Positions 45,036 to 56,388 of a DNA stretch of 60,956 nucleotides are shown here, piece after piece. A program made the translations under genes and the position numbers. Source of the DNA: Amphimedon queenslandica (lineage: Eukaryota > Porifera > Demospongiae > Haplosclerida > Niphatidae). The notes beneath the pieces were generated by a model that had not been told where the DNA came from, ran no database searches, and saw nothing but the letters and a program-made list of their open reading frames with translations. The stretch is from NCBI RefSeq assembly GCF_000090795.2, contig NW_003546347.1, positions 138,618 through 199,573 of the forward strand, written 5' to 3'. Each line of letters opens with the position of its first letter. The stretch's first letter is position 1.

Positions 45036-46797
45036 TTGACTCCAGACTCTATCACAAGGCATCGCTTTTTAGACTCAGAGTTTGAAGCAAGAATAGCAAG
45101 TCTTAATGATTCCCAGAGAGTCCCTTATGAGAAGGTCCTTGAGTATTCAAGAGCAGTACATGATTTTCAAATGAGGACCAAAGAGTCAATGCCCAGCCCT
45201 TTTCGTATGTTTATAACAGGTGGTGATGGAACTGGTAAAAGCCATGTAATCAGTGTAATCAAAGAGCATTTAGAAAGAGCTCATATTGGTGCTGGAAATG
45301 TTTGTGTTTTAATGGCACCAACTGGTGTTGCAGCCTTTAATATTGGTGGATTAACTATTCATTGGGCTCTCAATCTTCCTGTAGAGCATGTAAACTCCAC
45401 TATACTGTTAAAACTGAGGTGTTGGCATACACTTGTGGGTGTCAAAAATTTGGGTGTTGTTTACTATTGGGGTGTTGAATCAATCTAGCTTGGTGTTGTT
45501 CTATTAAAAGAGGGGTGTTACTACAACACTACAACTTGTGTCAAATTTAAAGGATAGCCATGACACCCTTACAGGTGTTGCAATAACACTGTATTTAATA
45601 CAGTGTACCTAAAGAAACCTTGGAGCTGAGAGATTAAAGGATTTTAGACAATCATGGAAGTATGTCAACACTATAATAATAAATGAGATAAGTATGGTCT
45701 CATACTTAACAATGTCCTTCATTCACAAAAGGCTAACTGAAATTAAAGAAACTGATGACACTGAGGTTCTCCTTGGAGGACTAAATGTCATTGCAGTAGG
45801 TGACTTCTTTCAGTTGCCACCAGTGAAGGACAAATTTGAATTTCAAGATGGCAGAGGCTATAATCCAGGCTCAACACACTTGTGGAGGGATGAGTTCAAA
45901 CTAATAGAACTAACTCAAAATATGAGACAAAGAGGAGACACAGAATATTCAGATATTCTCAACCATGTGAGAATTGGTTCTCAGACAAAGTCTGACATAA
46001 GTGTACTCTGATTGAGATTGACAAGTGGAATCAAGGATCCCAGTGATGTCAGTCAACCTCCATTTGTTGATGCTAATGCCTTTAAAAGAACAAGTACAAG
46101 AATATATTGACAGTAGATTTGAAAGATTTATCACACTCTACTAAAATACATGAAAGTGATGCAGAGCATTCAATAGTAGAGTCAACAACACTGATTCCTG
46201 GTGTAGTATCACATGAAGAAGTCCCAGAGTCGCTCATACCTTCCAATGATAGAGATTGTGCTGGCTTATCACGTAAAGTGAAGTTAGCCATAGGAGCACA
46301 GGTTATGTTACGACGTAACATTATATGTGAGGAAGAATTAGTAAATGGAGCTAGAGGAATAATTGTGTGTTTTCTTGGCCAAATGGAGCCGATGATCAAG
46401 CAAAGAAAGGGGACTTATTACAAAAAGTATATGCAAAATTTCATGACCCACGTGTAGGTCTAGTGAGCCATGTCACAATTGATGATTCTTCAGAACAAGA
46501 AGCTGTCCCAATAGAACCAGTCATGGCCAAGTTCTATGGCAAGCATGCAAGGAGAAACATTACAGCGTACGCAGTTACCATTACTACCTTGCTGGGCAGT
46601 TACTATACATAAAGTTCAGGGTCTATTCCTTGATGCTGCTGTAATCAATTTAGGTCCTAAAATGTTTGAAGATGGAATGGCCTTAAGTAGAGTAAGAACA
46701 CTCCAAGGAGTTGCTCTACTAGGACTAGTCAAAAAGAAAATCACATCATCAACAGTAGCAAATGATGAAATGGATAGACTAACGAACCATAGATTAT
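45036..46797 (+). pseudogene. Helitron PIF1-type helicase domain
   Basis: 45036-45416 has the Walker A motif ITGGDGTGKSHVI and MAPTGVAAFNIGG. The frame is then broken by a 194-bp insertion (45417-45610). It resumes with INEISMVSY (Walker B-like), GLNVIAVGDFFQLPPVKD, LTQNMRQRGD and, after frameshifts near 46010-46100, KLAIGAQVMLRRN. The C-terminal motifs LPCWAVTIHKVQGL and ALSRVRTLQGVALLGL lie at 46590-46740. The residues that normally join MA to LSRV appear shortened. Ends at TAA 46797. Confidence 0.88.
45417..45610. mobile_element. 194-bp GGTGTTG-rich insertion in the helicase
   Basis: Starts AGGTGTTGGC and ends GTGTACCT, so only AGGT/ACCT is inverted at the very ends. The interior carries repeated GGTGTTG/GGGTGTC on one strand and CAACAC/GACACCC near the right end. 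It interrupts LLKL...LGAERLKDF of the helicase. It could be a MITE or, less likely, a retained intron (AG|GTGTTG...ACAG). Confidence 0.65.
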
Positions 46798-47297
46798 AAA
46801 TGATAATGTGTCTTCTGGGATAGTTAAGAGAAAATATACTAATACAAATTAAAACCACAAAAGTATTGTGGTCTATATTATATTATAATATGTAACTCTT
46901 GACTTTATTCATAATATTGGAATGGAGATTGGAGATGGATGGTGGGCCCAGAAGTAAAATTTCACACTTGCTTTAAGTATTGAGTGAAGATACCATTAAT
47001 AAAATCCATCTCTTTAGAGTGGATAATATATTTGAATGTATTCATGATTTGAGCGTATATTTACTATAGATGTATTATGATTGTGTTTGTATTGTATGTA
47101 CATATGTATGTACTGTACATGTATTATGCATTGGATGTTTTATAAATGTTAAGTATGTGAATGTGTTTAGCTTTGTATGTATGTACTGGTACATTTATTG
47201 TCTTCCTTTGTATTATGTTTAATGTACATATAGTCTTGTATGCATATGTGTCTTTGTACAATGCATGTATTTGTCATTCTCTCTCTCTCTCTCTATC
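46798..47297. other. Spacer rich in ATGTATGTACATG and a (CT)n run
   Basis: Low-complexity TGTATGTA stretches at 47085-47260 and a CTCTCT run at 47279-47294. No coding. Confidence 0.6.
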
Positions 47298-47528
47298 AAA
47301 AAAAATCTTGCTTTTTGGAGTGATGATAAGATCAATATAATCTCACTTTTCGGAGTGATGATAGGATAAAAAAAATCACGCTCTTCAGAGTGATAATAAG
47401 ATCAATATAATAACTCTCTTCGGAGTGATGATAAGATCAATATAATCTCACTTTTACAATAAGATCAATAAAATTACGCTTTTCGGAGTGATGATAAGAT
47501 CAATAGTGATCATGCTCTTTGGAGTGCT
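47298..47528. repeat. Minisatellite, left part
   Basis: About six imperfect units of roughly 36-41 bp built on CTTTTCGGAGTGATGATAAG followed by ATCAATATAAT. Continues at 48095 after the inserted element. Confidence 0.85.
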
Positions 47529-47537
47529 GATAATATC

Positions 47538-48094
47538 ATAGATATTATACACGGAACAGGATTGGAAACAGGATCACAAGAGGACATTATACATTGAAAC
47601 CAAGTTTGCCGGGAACTGGTGACCGTAATGGAGATGAATGGAGATACTCTGTGGGCCTCTAGCAACAAGATTGGAGGACAAAGCAGGCTAGTAGGAGCCT
47701 TTATGGCTACCTCTTGAGGGTCTCTAGTGGAATAAGGCATCTATTGTGTTTGTATGCATGTTTCAAGAAGTTATGGCGTGCCAAAGCAAAGAGGCTTAAG
47801 CCAGAATTCCATTACTCTCAAACTAACAGATGCGCACCGTAACAAATGTCTTAATCCACTGTAGGATGTTAAGAAGTAGCCATAAAACTAGACACCTTGT
47901 TATAAAACCGCCAGGTATACGCTAAAGATTCCCACAAAGTATTTTTAACATTCTCCATTCATCCCCATTACGGAATTGAAATTTCAATGTTAATAACCAT
48001 GAATTAACCAGTTACCGGCAAACTAGGTTGGTTTTAATACATAATGTGCTCACGTGATCCTTGTTTCCAATCCTGTTCCGTGTATAATATCTAT
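47538..48094. mobile_element. 557-bp long-TIR (foldback-like) element in the minisatellite
   Basis: Ends ATAGATATTATACACGGAAC and its complement; the inverted match runs inward more than 100 bp (ATTGGAAACA, GGATCAC, TTTGCCGG, GTAATGG, GATGAATGGAGA). Flanked by GATAATATC on both sides (47529-47537 and 48095-48103), a 9-bp duplication. The edges are ambiguous by 1 bp each way because the flanks are palindromic. A 9-bp duplication and long TIRs would suit a Mutator-like element. No coding. Confidence 0.85.
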
Positions 48095-48205
48095 GATAAT
48101 ATCAATATAATCTCACTTTTCGGAGTGATGATATGATCCATCACGCTCTTCGGAGTGATGACCAGATCAATAATAATCTCATTCTTCGGAGAGATGATAA
48201 GATTA
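48095..48205. repeat. Minisatellite, right part
   Basis: Three further units of the TTTTCGGAGTGATGA... repeat, in register with 47298-47528. Confidence 0.85.
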
Positions 48206-48409
48206 ATATTTACATGTATGTACGATAATTATGTTGGTTTATGTATATTTGTGTTATGTGTTGGTACATATGTAGGTCTAACTGTGCATGCTTAAATTCA
48301 TCATAAATAATAATAGTCAATAATTATGATTCTAGGAATAATACAAGTGAGGATTAATACATGTGAGTGATAAACATACGGTGGTGAACACAATGTTAGG
48401 AATTTTTTA

Positions 48410-48560
48410 CACTAATACGCTTGTTTTCAATTACTAATACATTACTATTACACAAGTATATGTAATCATTACTATTACTATTAGTAGCGCGATAGCGTTA
48501 CTAAGTACGATTCACCCCCAAATAAAATGGCTGCCACAACTTTTGCAGCCTTTTACTATT
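48410..48560 (+). repeat. Partial inverted relative of the 1-kb repeat end
   Basis: GTTACTAAGTACGATTCACC followed by CAAATAAAATGGCTGCCACA and ACTTTTGCAGCC is the reverse complement of the right end of copy A (about 970-1040) with few changes; the match fades after the GCAGCC. Left of it are ATTACTATTAC motifs and TAGTAGCGCGATAGCGTTAC. Confidence 0.7.
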
Positions 48561-50375
48561 ACATTTCACCCCAAGTCTGCTGGGTAAGGTATTTCAAAAA
48601 ATCACCAAGAAAATTCTCCACTTTTATAACTTTTCAAGATATGTATACATGTTTTTTGTGTTGTGTAGAGCTGATTCCAATCAAAATTAGATATTTTGTT
48701 ATTTTAAAAGTGCTTAGGTGTTCATGAAAATGCTGTACATAGCATGCATTGTGGCAAATCCTGTCCATATTTCATTCATTTGGTTTAATTGCTTTTAAGT
48801 AATTACAAATTGTATGATTATTTTAAAAATTATGTTGAGACTAAATGGTAAAACAACAAAAACATGGTCAGTGAATTGAGTGAAATGGCCAATGCCCTAC
48901 AAATATTTCAGGCTCTGGCTGTTAATGATGGCTGAACATGTCCAGAAATTGGAATGGAACTTCCTGTCATTAAAATTTAAAGATATTCATATTCATTGAA
49001 ATAATTAAATATTTTCATGGTAACGAGTAATGGTGGAGAAGAAATGGATATGTAAGGTCTCTATTCGAAGCAATATAACTTCTATATAGTGTAAAGCTGG
49101 GATTTTAAACGACTATGAAGGCTTTCTACAACTCTTATTGACCAAGTAAGAGGTGGTATTACTTTAAAATTTGTTTATCTAGACGGCAAGCGTGGCACTG
49201 CTACATCGGACTACATAAGGCAGTTGTATTTTTGCTTATAATGAATCTCTGTGGTATTCTTTGTTTGGAAAAGATGTTAGACACTTACTTGATCAATGTA
49301 GTATTCTCTAAGACACTGAAATGCTTGTTGTAGCCAATGTGGATGGTGGTGGAAGGCCAAGTTTACTGGACTGAGCTAGGCCGATTAAGCAGCAAGATTC
49401 ACTTCTATCTTAAGGCCTAAAAAGACGATCTTACGTTTCAATATAGATCAATCAGGCTGTTATCACTGGCATAGAGCTTATGAAGCAAGTAGCAAGAGTT
49501 CTAAAGAGGAAAAAGCTTATATATCAGGCTTATGTTGACACGAAAGCCATTACAAAAATAATGGCGCAATTGCAATTTTACACTTGACTACCCTATATAA
49601 CCTTGATGAATGTTCCAAGCAAAGTTTAAGTTTTCCCTTCTTTTTTTGTACTATTGGGCTGTAAAAATGTTGTACTATCACAAATTATGCTTACATTTTG
49701 TCAAAACTTTATATATTTATTGTTCTAACTATCCAAAAAAATTTTAAATTTATTGAGTGAAATTTTTCATGTAAAATAAATGGGAAAATGGCGACTTCTG
49801 AATTTGACTACCACTCATTCAAGTGAAAAATGTTCTACACAAAATTTCTTCAATCTAGATTAAACTTTGCAAGAACACAAGTATAATGTTCAGGAATGGC
49901 TACATATGCTATATTTTGATAATTTTTCCTGTAATGAGAGATATAGGATAAGCCCATTACTGCCCTGTATAAATCAAGTTAATAATACACGGAAAAAATT
50001 GCACTGTATACTTATCCGTGTCCACTCACTTCTGGACATGAATTCTAGCAATTTCATTAAAATATGTCATTTAGCATCATAAAGCATGCACCCAAAAGCC
50101 TAGAGGTTCAAAAGTTAATATTGATCACAATTTCTTTCACCAAAATGCTTCATACATGCGTGTGCGTAGTAATCTATATTTTTCTTTAGGAGTGATTCTG
50201 ACATCAAATCTTGAATATAAACAAGGAAGTCCATAAACAAGTACAAGAAAGGCATAAAGTGGTGAGTATAATGATGGATTTCTTTTAATAATATTAAGTT
50301 TAATTTTGCTGGGCATTTCTGTATTATGCATGTATTGTTGAGAAGTGTACTCAATCTCTTTTTACAATGTTTTAG
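48561..50375. other. ~1.8 kb with no supported gene
   Basis: The ORF at 48527-48727 shares only its first eight residues with the small ORFs in the 1-kb repeats. Others (49867, 50115) lack domains. Nothing else supported. Confidence 0.45.
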
Positions 50376-51211
50376 TTACCAACAGAAAAAATGCTTCTTG
50401 CAGATAGTGTTGTACCCTCTGGTTCTCATACTATGGAGGAATTAGAAACTTTGTGTCCACAGATCAAATACTTTCATACTTCTGCCTTCAATCTACAGAT
50501 GTTCCCAATACCAATGTAAGTTGTTTATCTATGTATAACCATTTATAATTATTATTACAGGTTACTGAATTCATGTGTTATCAATGATGACGTCATTCTT
50601 CCTTTGAAATTACAGTCACAATGTGTCATGCAGAGTTGCTAAGAATCAGTAAATTTCGTTGTTGTGAATGCACTAACAACTAGGCTGGAGCTACTTACCG
50701 GTACCGTATAACTCTTTATTTTGGCAGCGCTTTATTTTGGCGATTTCGCTGTAAAATTGTAATTGGCGGTATTTAAATTGGCGATTTTTGTGTACATGTG
50801 CATTACTGAGCATGCGCATTAAAGATTGTCAGTTTTAGTATTGGCGATCCTTCTTGTAAACTGCCAATCGCCAAAATTAAACTCTGCTAAATTAAAGCGT
50901 TATACGGAATGTATTAAGTTCCCAGCAGACTGTTTTATATTAAATGCTTCCGCAAAATCATTATTGACACATATTGATGAACTAAAGAATAACTGAGTTA
51001 TTAATTTTAATTTAATCTAGATATGCCTGCTTAGAATAACTACTGTTCTTCAATTGCTGATATTAGTTACACTTACTATTCCTCCTTTTAATTTCATTTT
51101 AGGTAGACTAGTTTTACTATTCAGCAGCAAAAAGTTGTCACGAAGGATGATGGAGAAGATATTGCAACAATCCATCTTAACTATGAAAAATTAGTTGTGG
51201 CATTGATACAG
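50376..51211 (+). CDS. Two in-phase exons of an unrecognised gene
   Basis: Exon 50376-50515 lies between TTTTAG and a GTAAGT donor and is open for 46 codons (LPTEKMLLADSVVPSG, ETLCPQIKYFHTSAFNLQ). With an acceptor at ACTAG|51112, the exon 51112-51211 continues in phase (FTIQQQKVVTKDDGEDIATI, YEKLVVALIQ) to a CAG|GTAGC donor. First and last exons were not found. The product is not recognised. Phase agreement and donors support it, but it is short. Confidence 0.35.
50704..50907. mobile_element. 204-bp TTGGCGA-rich MITE
   Basis: The left end CCGTATAACTCTTTATTTTG and the complement of the right end CCGTATAACGCTTTAATTTA are inverted repeats of about 24 bp. The interior has repeated TTGGCGA/TTGGCGG on the plus strand and GCCAATCGCC near the right end. 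Lies between the two candidate exons at 50376 and 51112. Confidence 0.75.
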
Positions 51212-54200
51212 GTAGCATTTTAGGTCAATCCTTCTCTAATAAGGTAACGTGAAGTAAATTGGCGGAGTGTCTGTTATATGCGTACTATGAATTAAAGAAG
51301 TAGGAATGTAAAAGTTGTTATACGTACTCGTGTTAATGGATTTCTATACATGGCATATCTTTGAAGCGAAAGTTCAAATATCCAGCCCAATGTAGAAGAT
51401 AGAAAAGTACTATACCATACCATTCTGCACACAGGTTCTCAAGTCATTGCCAGTGCTGCCTATCTGACATTTTCTGACTGACGTTATAAAGTTTCTTAAT
51501 CTATGTTACAAGTAGCTGTAGTAATAGCGAATGTCAGAATAAAATAATATTATAAGTAGAGCAAGGTACGGAAGAGAATATCATAGGTTGTTATTTTACT
51601 TCCATACTCTTTGTTACTCTTTAATGCGTTACGCCCAGAAAGTGCTGTGGTACCACCCAGTCACATGTTGTGTAGTTGTAAATGCTAAAAAGGCTCTCAA
51701 AGAAGTGGAGGATGCTTCTGTTGGCTGAAAGAACTTGAAGATGCTTCTGTTAGCTGTCTGTACTATCCAAGCTCATCTGTACTGCTGCTCTTAGGTTTTA
51801 GATGCCTGTTTAGGACAGCCTTCGCTCCATTGTACCGTCGAGTTATGGTTTGCTACTGACCATGCGTGCTGCTACTACTGTCACATTGTGCATGTGCAAC
51901 AAAGAACAACGAACTACCTATGCAATAGTAGGGTAAATGTGGAGTAGCTACTTGGTTTTTTAAAGCACTATACTGTATGTTATTATTGACTTAGAAGTGT
52001 TGTCCAATAATAAATAGTACTTAATTGTTTTGCACCATTATCCTTTTTTCAGTAAAATGAAGTCCCCTCTGTACATACAGCAAGCATAAATTAAATGAAT
52101 GAGCCAATTACTAAATCAAAAAAGGAGGAGACCATTAATGACTTTTTTCATAATGACATTCTTTATCTGTGGAGGACATTAAAGATGTAGCATTTTAGGA
52201 GACCTATGCTGAAGACTACGCCATCTACCTGGCAGAAAATCTGGAGATGGGGATTATGGAAATGCCAAACTATTGCTATCCAGTGTGTCCCGACGCATGG
52301 TCTACAGGCTGTATGCTGATACTAGTAGGAATTATGCAGTCAGTGAAACTTCTTTGAAAAGAATATGTGACTGGAACTGACAAGAGGTACCGTTTAGTGC
52401 GTTATTAAAATTTATCACTATATGTATTGATAATAAGTCATTAGGTGTTTGCTAATCAAAAAATAGCCGTTTGCTTATAGAAATTCTAGCGACAATAACC
52501 TATCATTTGATGCAGAAGACGCACTATACTCCTTGTAGTTCCTATAATGCTTCACAATCCTCTAGTCATTACAGTGCACAGAGAGTATAACACTGGCCAG
52601 TAGAATGGAGGTAAAGGGGTGTAATGGCGATGATTGGTATCCTAGCAACTTAACATGGTTACAGTTAAAATAAACATGCATTACATCTGTCGAAGTGTGA
52701 AGAAAGGAAAGCAAATTGCCCTTTTAATTCTCTAAGAGGAAGGTGGTATGACTAATATTACAACTACCACACTACTAGAGATGCTATGCGACTACATTGA
52801 TAAACAGCAGTGAGGTAACTATGCAATTAACTCACTGGTAATACTTGAAACTGACTTAAGGTCTGTGACAATCACCAATAAAATTATACGTGCAGTACTC
52901 AATATTAACATGTACATTACATACCACTCAATGCTTCAGCCAATGCAACACAGCCTTAATAACCGATCCTTGTCTTATTCCTGATCCTTAGTGAATGCCC
53001 ATGGAACACAATGTACTTTGATTTTATTGTACTAAGTGAGACAGAAAGAGTTTATAATTTTTAATTATACAATGATGTTAATCTTTAAACACTTACTTGT
53101 CCTAATTGGAAATTTTGAAGCTCTTTTTATCATTTGTTAAGTATTGGTAACACTCTCTTATACGACAAAGGATACATCAAATTACTGACCAGACTGGCAT
53201 CCATTCTCTGTACTGTACACATACAAGTATGTACATTAAAGGAGGAATCCTTTAATGTACATACATGTACATGCACTGTAGTGTGCATTACGTCTTGATA
53301 CACAATGTAGTTATAGGGCTAGAGAAAGAAAAACAATGTTTATGCATACATTAATGTTCATGCATAATATGTTTGTATTTTACAGTTGTTTACTGACACA
53401 AAGCTTGCATTAGTGTGAGGAGAAGAGAAACACAAAAAGAGGGATATCAGGAGACAACAATATAGTAAATGAACACAAATTTGATAACAGAGAAATGAAG
53501 CACCTACTGTGAGTTATAAACCTACCCAGTGAAAAATCTTATGGGATCTTGCTGATATTTTGGTAAAATAAAGCCAAGATCCCAAAAGTGCCAATATCTT
53601 AATAAGACCTTACCTAGATCTATACTCATTTTAACTAAAGTTTCAATTATTTTTGGAAGTGCATTACTTTTTGTTATAATTGTTAATGATGAAATGATGT
53701 AATAATGATAAAATTAATCAATGAAATTTAAACTCATTTGGAGACTTCACTACTAGTTTGTCATTGTTAATTTCTAGTAATATACAGTTCTCAAAAATAT
53801 TGCAAAGAGAAATAGCAAGTTGAGTATTTCTGTTTTCAAATACAAAAAATATTCATACTCCTTAGTTTTCCACATTGCTCAGCAACTGTACCATTTCTCG
53901 ATGGCCTCAATGACGACAAAAATCTACAAGTAACATTAAGAGGAATGATAAGTGCAAGTTAAAATCTATATGAAATAGATTGATACATCCAATCTTTATT
54001 TCTCCATTTATTGCTTCAAAAAAAACAGACACTGCTATTGCGAGATTTTTTTTGTCAAAAATACAGCTATACAGCGTACATCCTTTGCAAAACTTGCTGC
54101 TTCAGATATAAGTATTGACGACTTTGTGACTATCAAAACGCTCAACTATAGCATGTATCTCCAATGGCAATGAAACTTTATGACTCTTTCCTTCAAAAGA

Positions 54201-54754
54201 ACAACCCGACACACCAGAGTCACAATCAAAATGACTGAAGTATCATCTCTTATGTTCTGCTTAAAGGAGTCTAGTCTGAAAGCATGAAGATCTATGAGCT
54301 GTGTAACATAAAATGCTAATTGGTCTAGTATCTGTTTTGTACCATGGAACAATTTACAGATAAGTCCATTCATGTTTTCAAAACCAAATAATGAGTGTGT
54401 CCATTATGGACCCCATAGTTTTACCATCTGAGTCACATGAATTTAAGGGTGGACATTAGCTGTACGTGCAGAATCACCATACATTTCAGGTACCCTTTGA
54501 TAAAATGTCTTTAATGCACTTTCAGCAACTTCAATGTCACTTAACATTAACGTAAAAAAATTTGTTGCAATTAAATTTTCGTGTTTTTTGTGAGACGAAA
54601 AATCCACAAAATTAAAAATTAACCCTTTCTCTACACGCCCACATCATATACGTACATGCCCACGCCCATGTCATCACATATACCAGGCGCCAAGTCTTGT
54701 CAAGAAATCATCAAATCAAATTAGACGAAATTGAAGAGGAAGATCAAGGATGTC
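51212..54754. other. ~3.5 kb with no supported gene
   Basis: Possible highly diverged GTGACC MITE start at 52369 (GTGACTGGAACTGACAAGAG then GTACC) with weak interior similarity to about 52560. A perfect hairpin lies at 53227. ORFs at 54146 and 54697 lack domains. Confidence 0.4.
53227..53264. repeat. Perfect 17-bp stem hairpin
   Basis: GTATGTACATTAAAGGA / GGAA / TCCTTTAATGTACATAC. Embedded in ATGTACATGTACAT-type sequence. Confidence 0.85.
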
Positions 54755-54959
54755 GATTTTTAAAGAATGCGACTATGCACATGAAACCCCGCCTTACTGC
54801 ACATGTGCATATTACGAGTAAAATCTCTTGCGACAATTATTATTATGTTAAATTTTACGTGAGGAAACTAGTTAATTAATTTGTGACTTGAATTCTTTTG
54901 TAAGTATGTGATTGTTCATGACAATTCTTTTCTTTGAGGAATACAGAGTTATAATGGGC

Positions 54960-55410
54960 ATGTTCAAAGGTAACTTCAAAATAATCAGTATGTATCATAT
55001 CTTAAGGAGTATCACAAAGTACAGGAAAACGGAAGTTTGTATGCTGCAGCGGATTGACAATTCTCCATGTATAAGCTTCTTTGTTGTTTTTTTGAGCAAT
55101 ATGAATGGGACATTTGAAGTAAGTAGCAAAAGCAATCATTTCCACATGAGTGCCCCAGGCTGAAGTTTTAGTAATGTGACTTTTCATGGTCTTCTCATTT
55201 ATATCTGTGAGATATTTAGAAAAAAGGTCCTGATTAAGGTTCTCCAATTTTTGTACAAGTAAGCGAAGAAAGCTATGCTGTTCTTCAGACCTAAATATCT
55301 GGTGTGAAAGAGCATGAAATAAACAATTCCCATCTGGTTGAGTATAGTATAATTTTCGATTCAAGTTTTCAAGAAAATCTACAAGTTTGGAATCTCTTGT
55401 TTTCGTGTTA
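54960..55410 (-). pseudogene. OTU-family cysteine protease domain of the MULE
   Basis: Begins after an intron end (TTATAG) and has TQPDGNCLFHALSHQIF, with catalytic Asp/Cys in DGNC. KYLTDINEKTMKSHITKTSA, WGTHVEMIAFATYF and CPIHIAQ follow in OTU order. A TAA near 55002 precedes DYFEVTFEHAHYNSVF, which holds the catalytic His (HYNSV). So all three catalytic elements are visible but the frame is cut before the last. OTU proteases remove ubiquitin. Whether it was fused to the transposase or a separate ORF cannot be told; strand and spacing favour one transcription unit. Confidence 0.85.
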
Positions 55411-55929
55411 CCTATAACAAGAACAAAATAACAACAACAAAATAAATGTAATTATAGTAAATATAGTTACAAATATATGCTTGCATATTACTTATTGCAT
55501 ATACCACAATGGGAGACATTAAAATATTTTCAGATGGGAAGGCTCTGAAAATTAATTTAAATGAAAATGTGGAATATTTAAATATTTAGAACTTGAATAT
55601 ATTTTCCATTTAATATTCATTAGCAAATTTCACTATTGAATTATTTTAAGATAAAATAGAAAACATCCAAAAATAAAATTTTAATACACAAAATACGTGT
55701 ACTTCCCAATTGACCAATTATGGTATATTACATAATATACATTAATTACATTACATTACCGTTTACGGTATATCATCATAATATCCCTGTATGTTGTGAC
55801 AAACCTGAAATGCATGTAGTATTGTTGTTTAGGCAAATTTTTGAACCAACACTGACAGCTACAATGAAGGACATTACAATTTATTTTATGTAAACAATTA
55901 CTGAAATTGTATTCTTGCTTTCAATAGTT

Positions 55930-56115
55930 TCACAAATATGACTTTAAAAAGCCTTTTTTTAAGTGGCCTGGACCTCCATGTTTCTTGATATTAATACAAA
56001 AATGGCATGTTTCACAATCCACAGCCAAACATCCACTACATGTTCCACATCTCTTTCTTTTTCTACCTTTCTGAACAGAACTACTAGTTGGAGCTGCTAA
56101 ATCATTATCTATCAA
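55930..56115 (-). pseudogene. CXXC zinc-finger segment of the MULE gene
   Basis: KRKRCGTCSGCLAVDCETCH, then FCINIKKHGGPGHLKKG, matches the CXXC finger (CxxCxxC...CxxCxxC plus the KFGG-like loop) that binds unmethylated CpG in chromatin proteins. The last two cysteines of the canonical finger are Phe and Tyr here; both could come from single-base changes of TGT. It lies between the transposase C-terminus and the OTU domain on the same strand, separated by short introns, and may be part of the same protein. Confidence 0.8.
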
Positions 56116-56388
56116 AAATACCAGTTATGGTAACAGCTACATGTACATGCATGGCATAGCTACCTATTTCTTTCAAAATAATCTTCTTTTTCTTCTTATT
56201 CGATTGAGACCCAACAGCCTTGTCCTATATGTAGTACAAAGAGATATACAATTACCCAATTATATCTAAAAATTAACTTACACTTTTGCTTCCATCTGTG
56301 ATGTCACATTCTTTTGTCTTCATCATTTCAATCACATTTTCTTTGTCTTGTAAACATGGCTTTCTATAGTACATAATTGAACAGAACA

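Larger units (their letters stand above)
41560..46797 (+). mobile_element. Helitron, autonomous-type coding but decayed
   Basis: Ordered Rep and PIF1-helicase domains on plus, as in animal Helitrons. The 5' TC and 3' CTRR ends could not be placed with confidence. Coding carries at least eight stops or frameshifts and one insertion. Confidence 0.85.
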
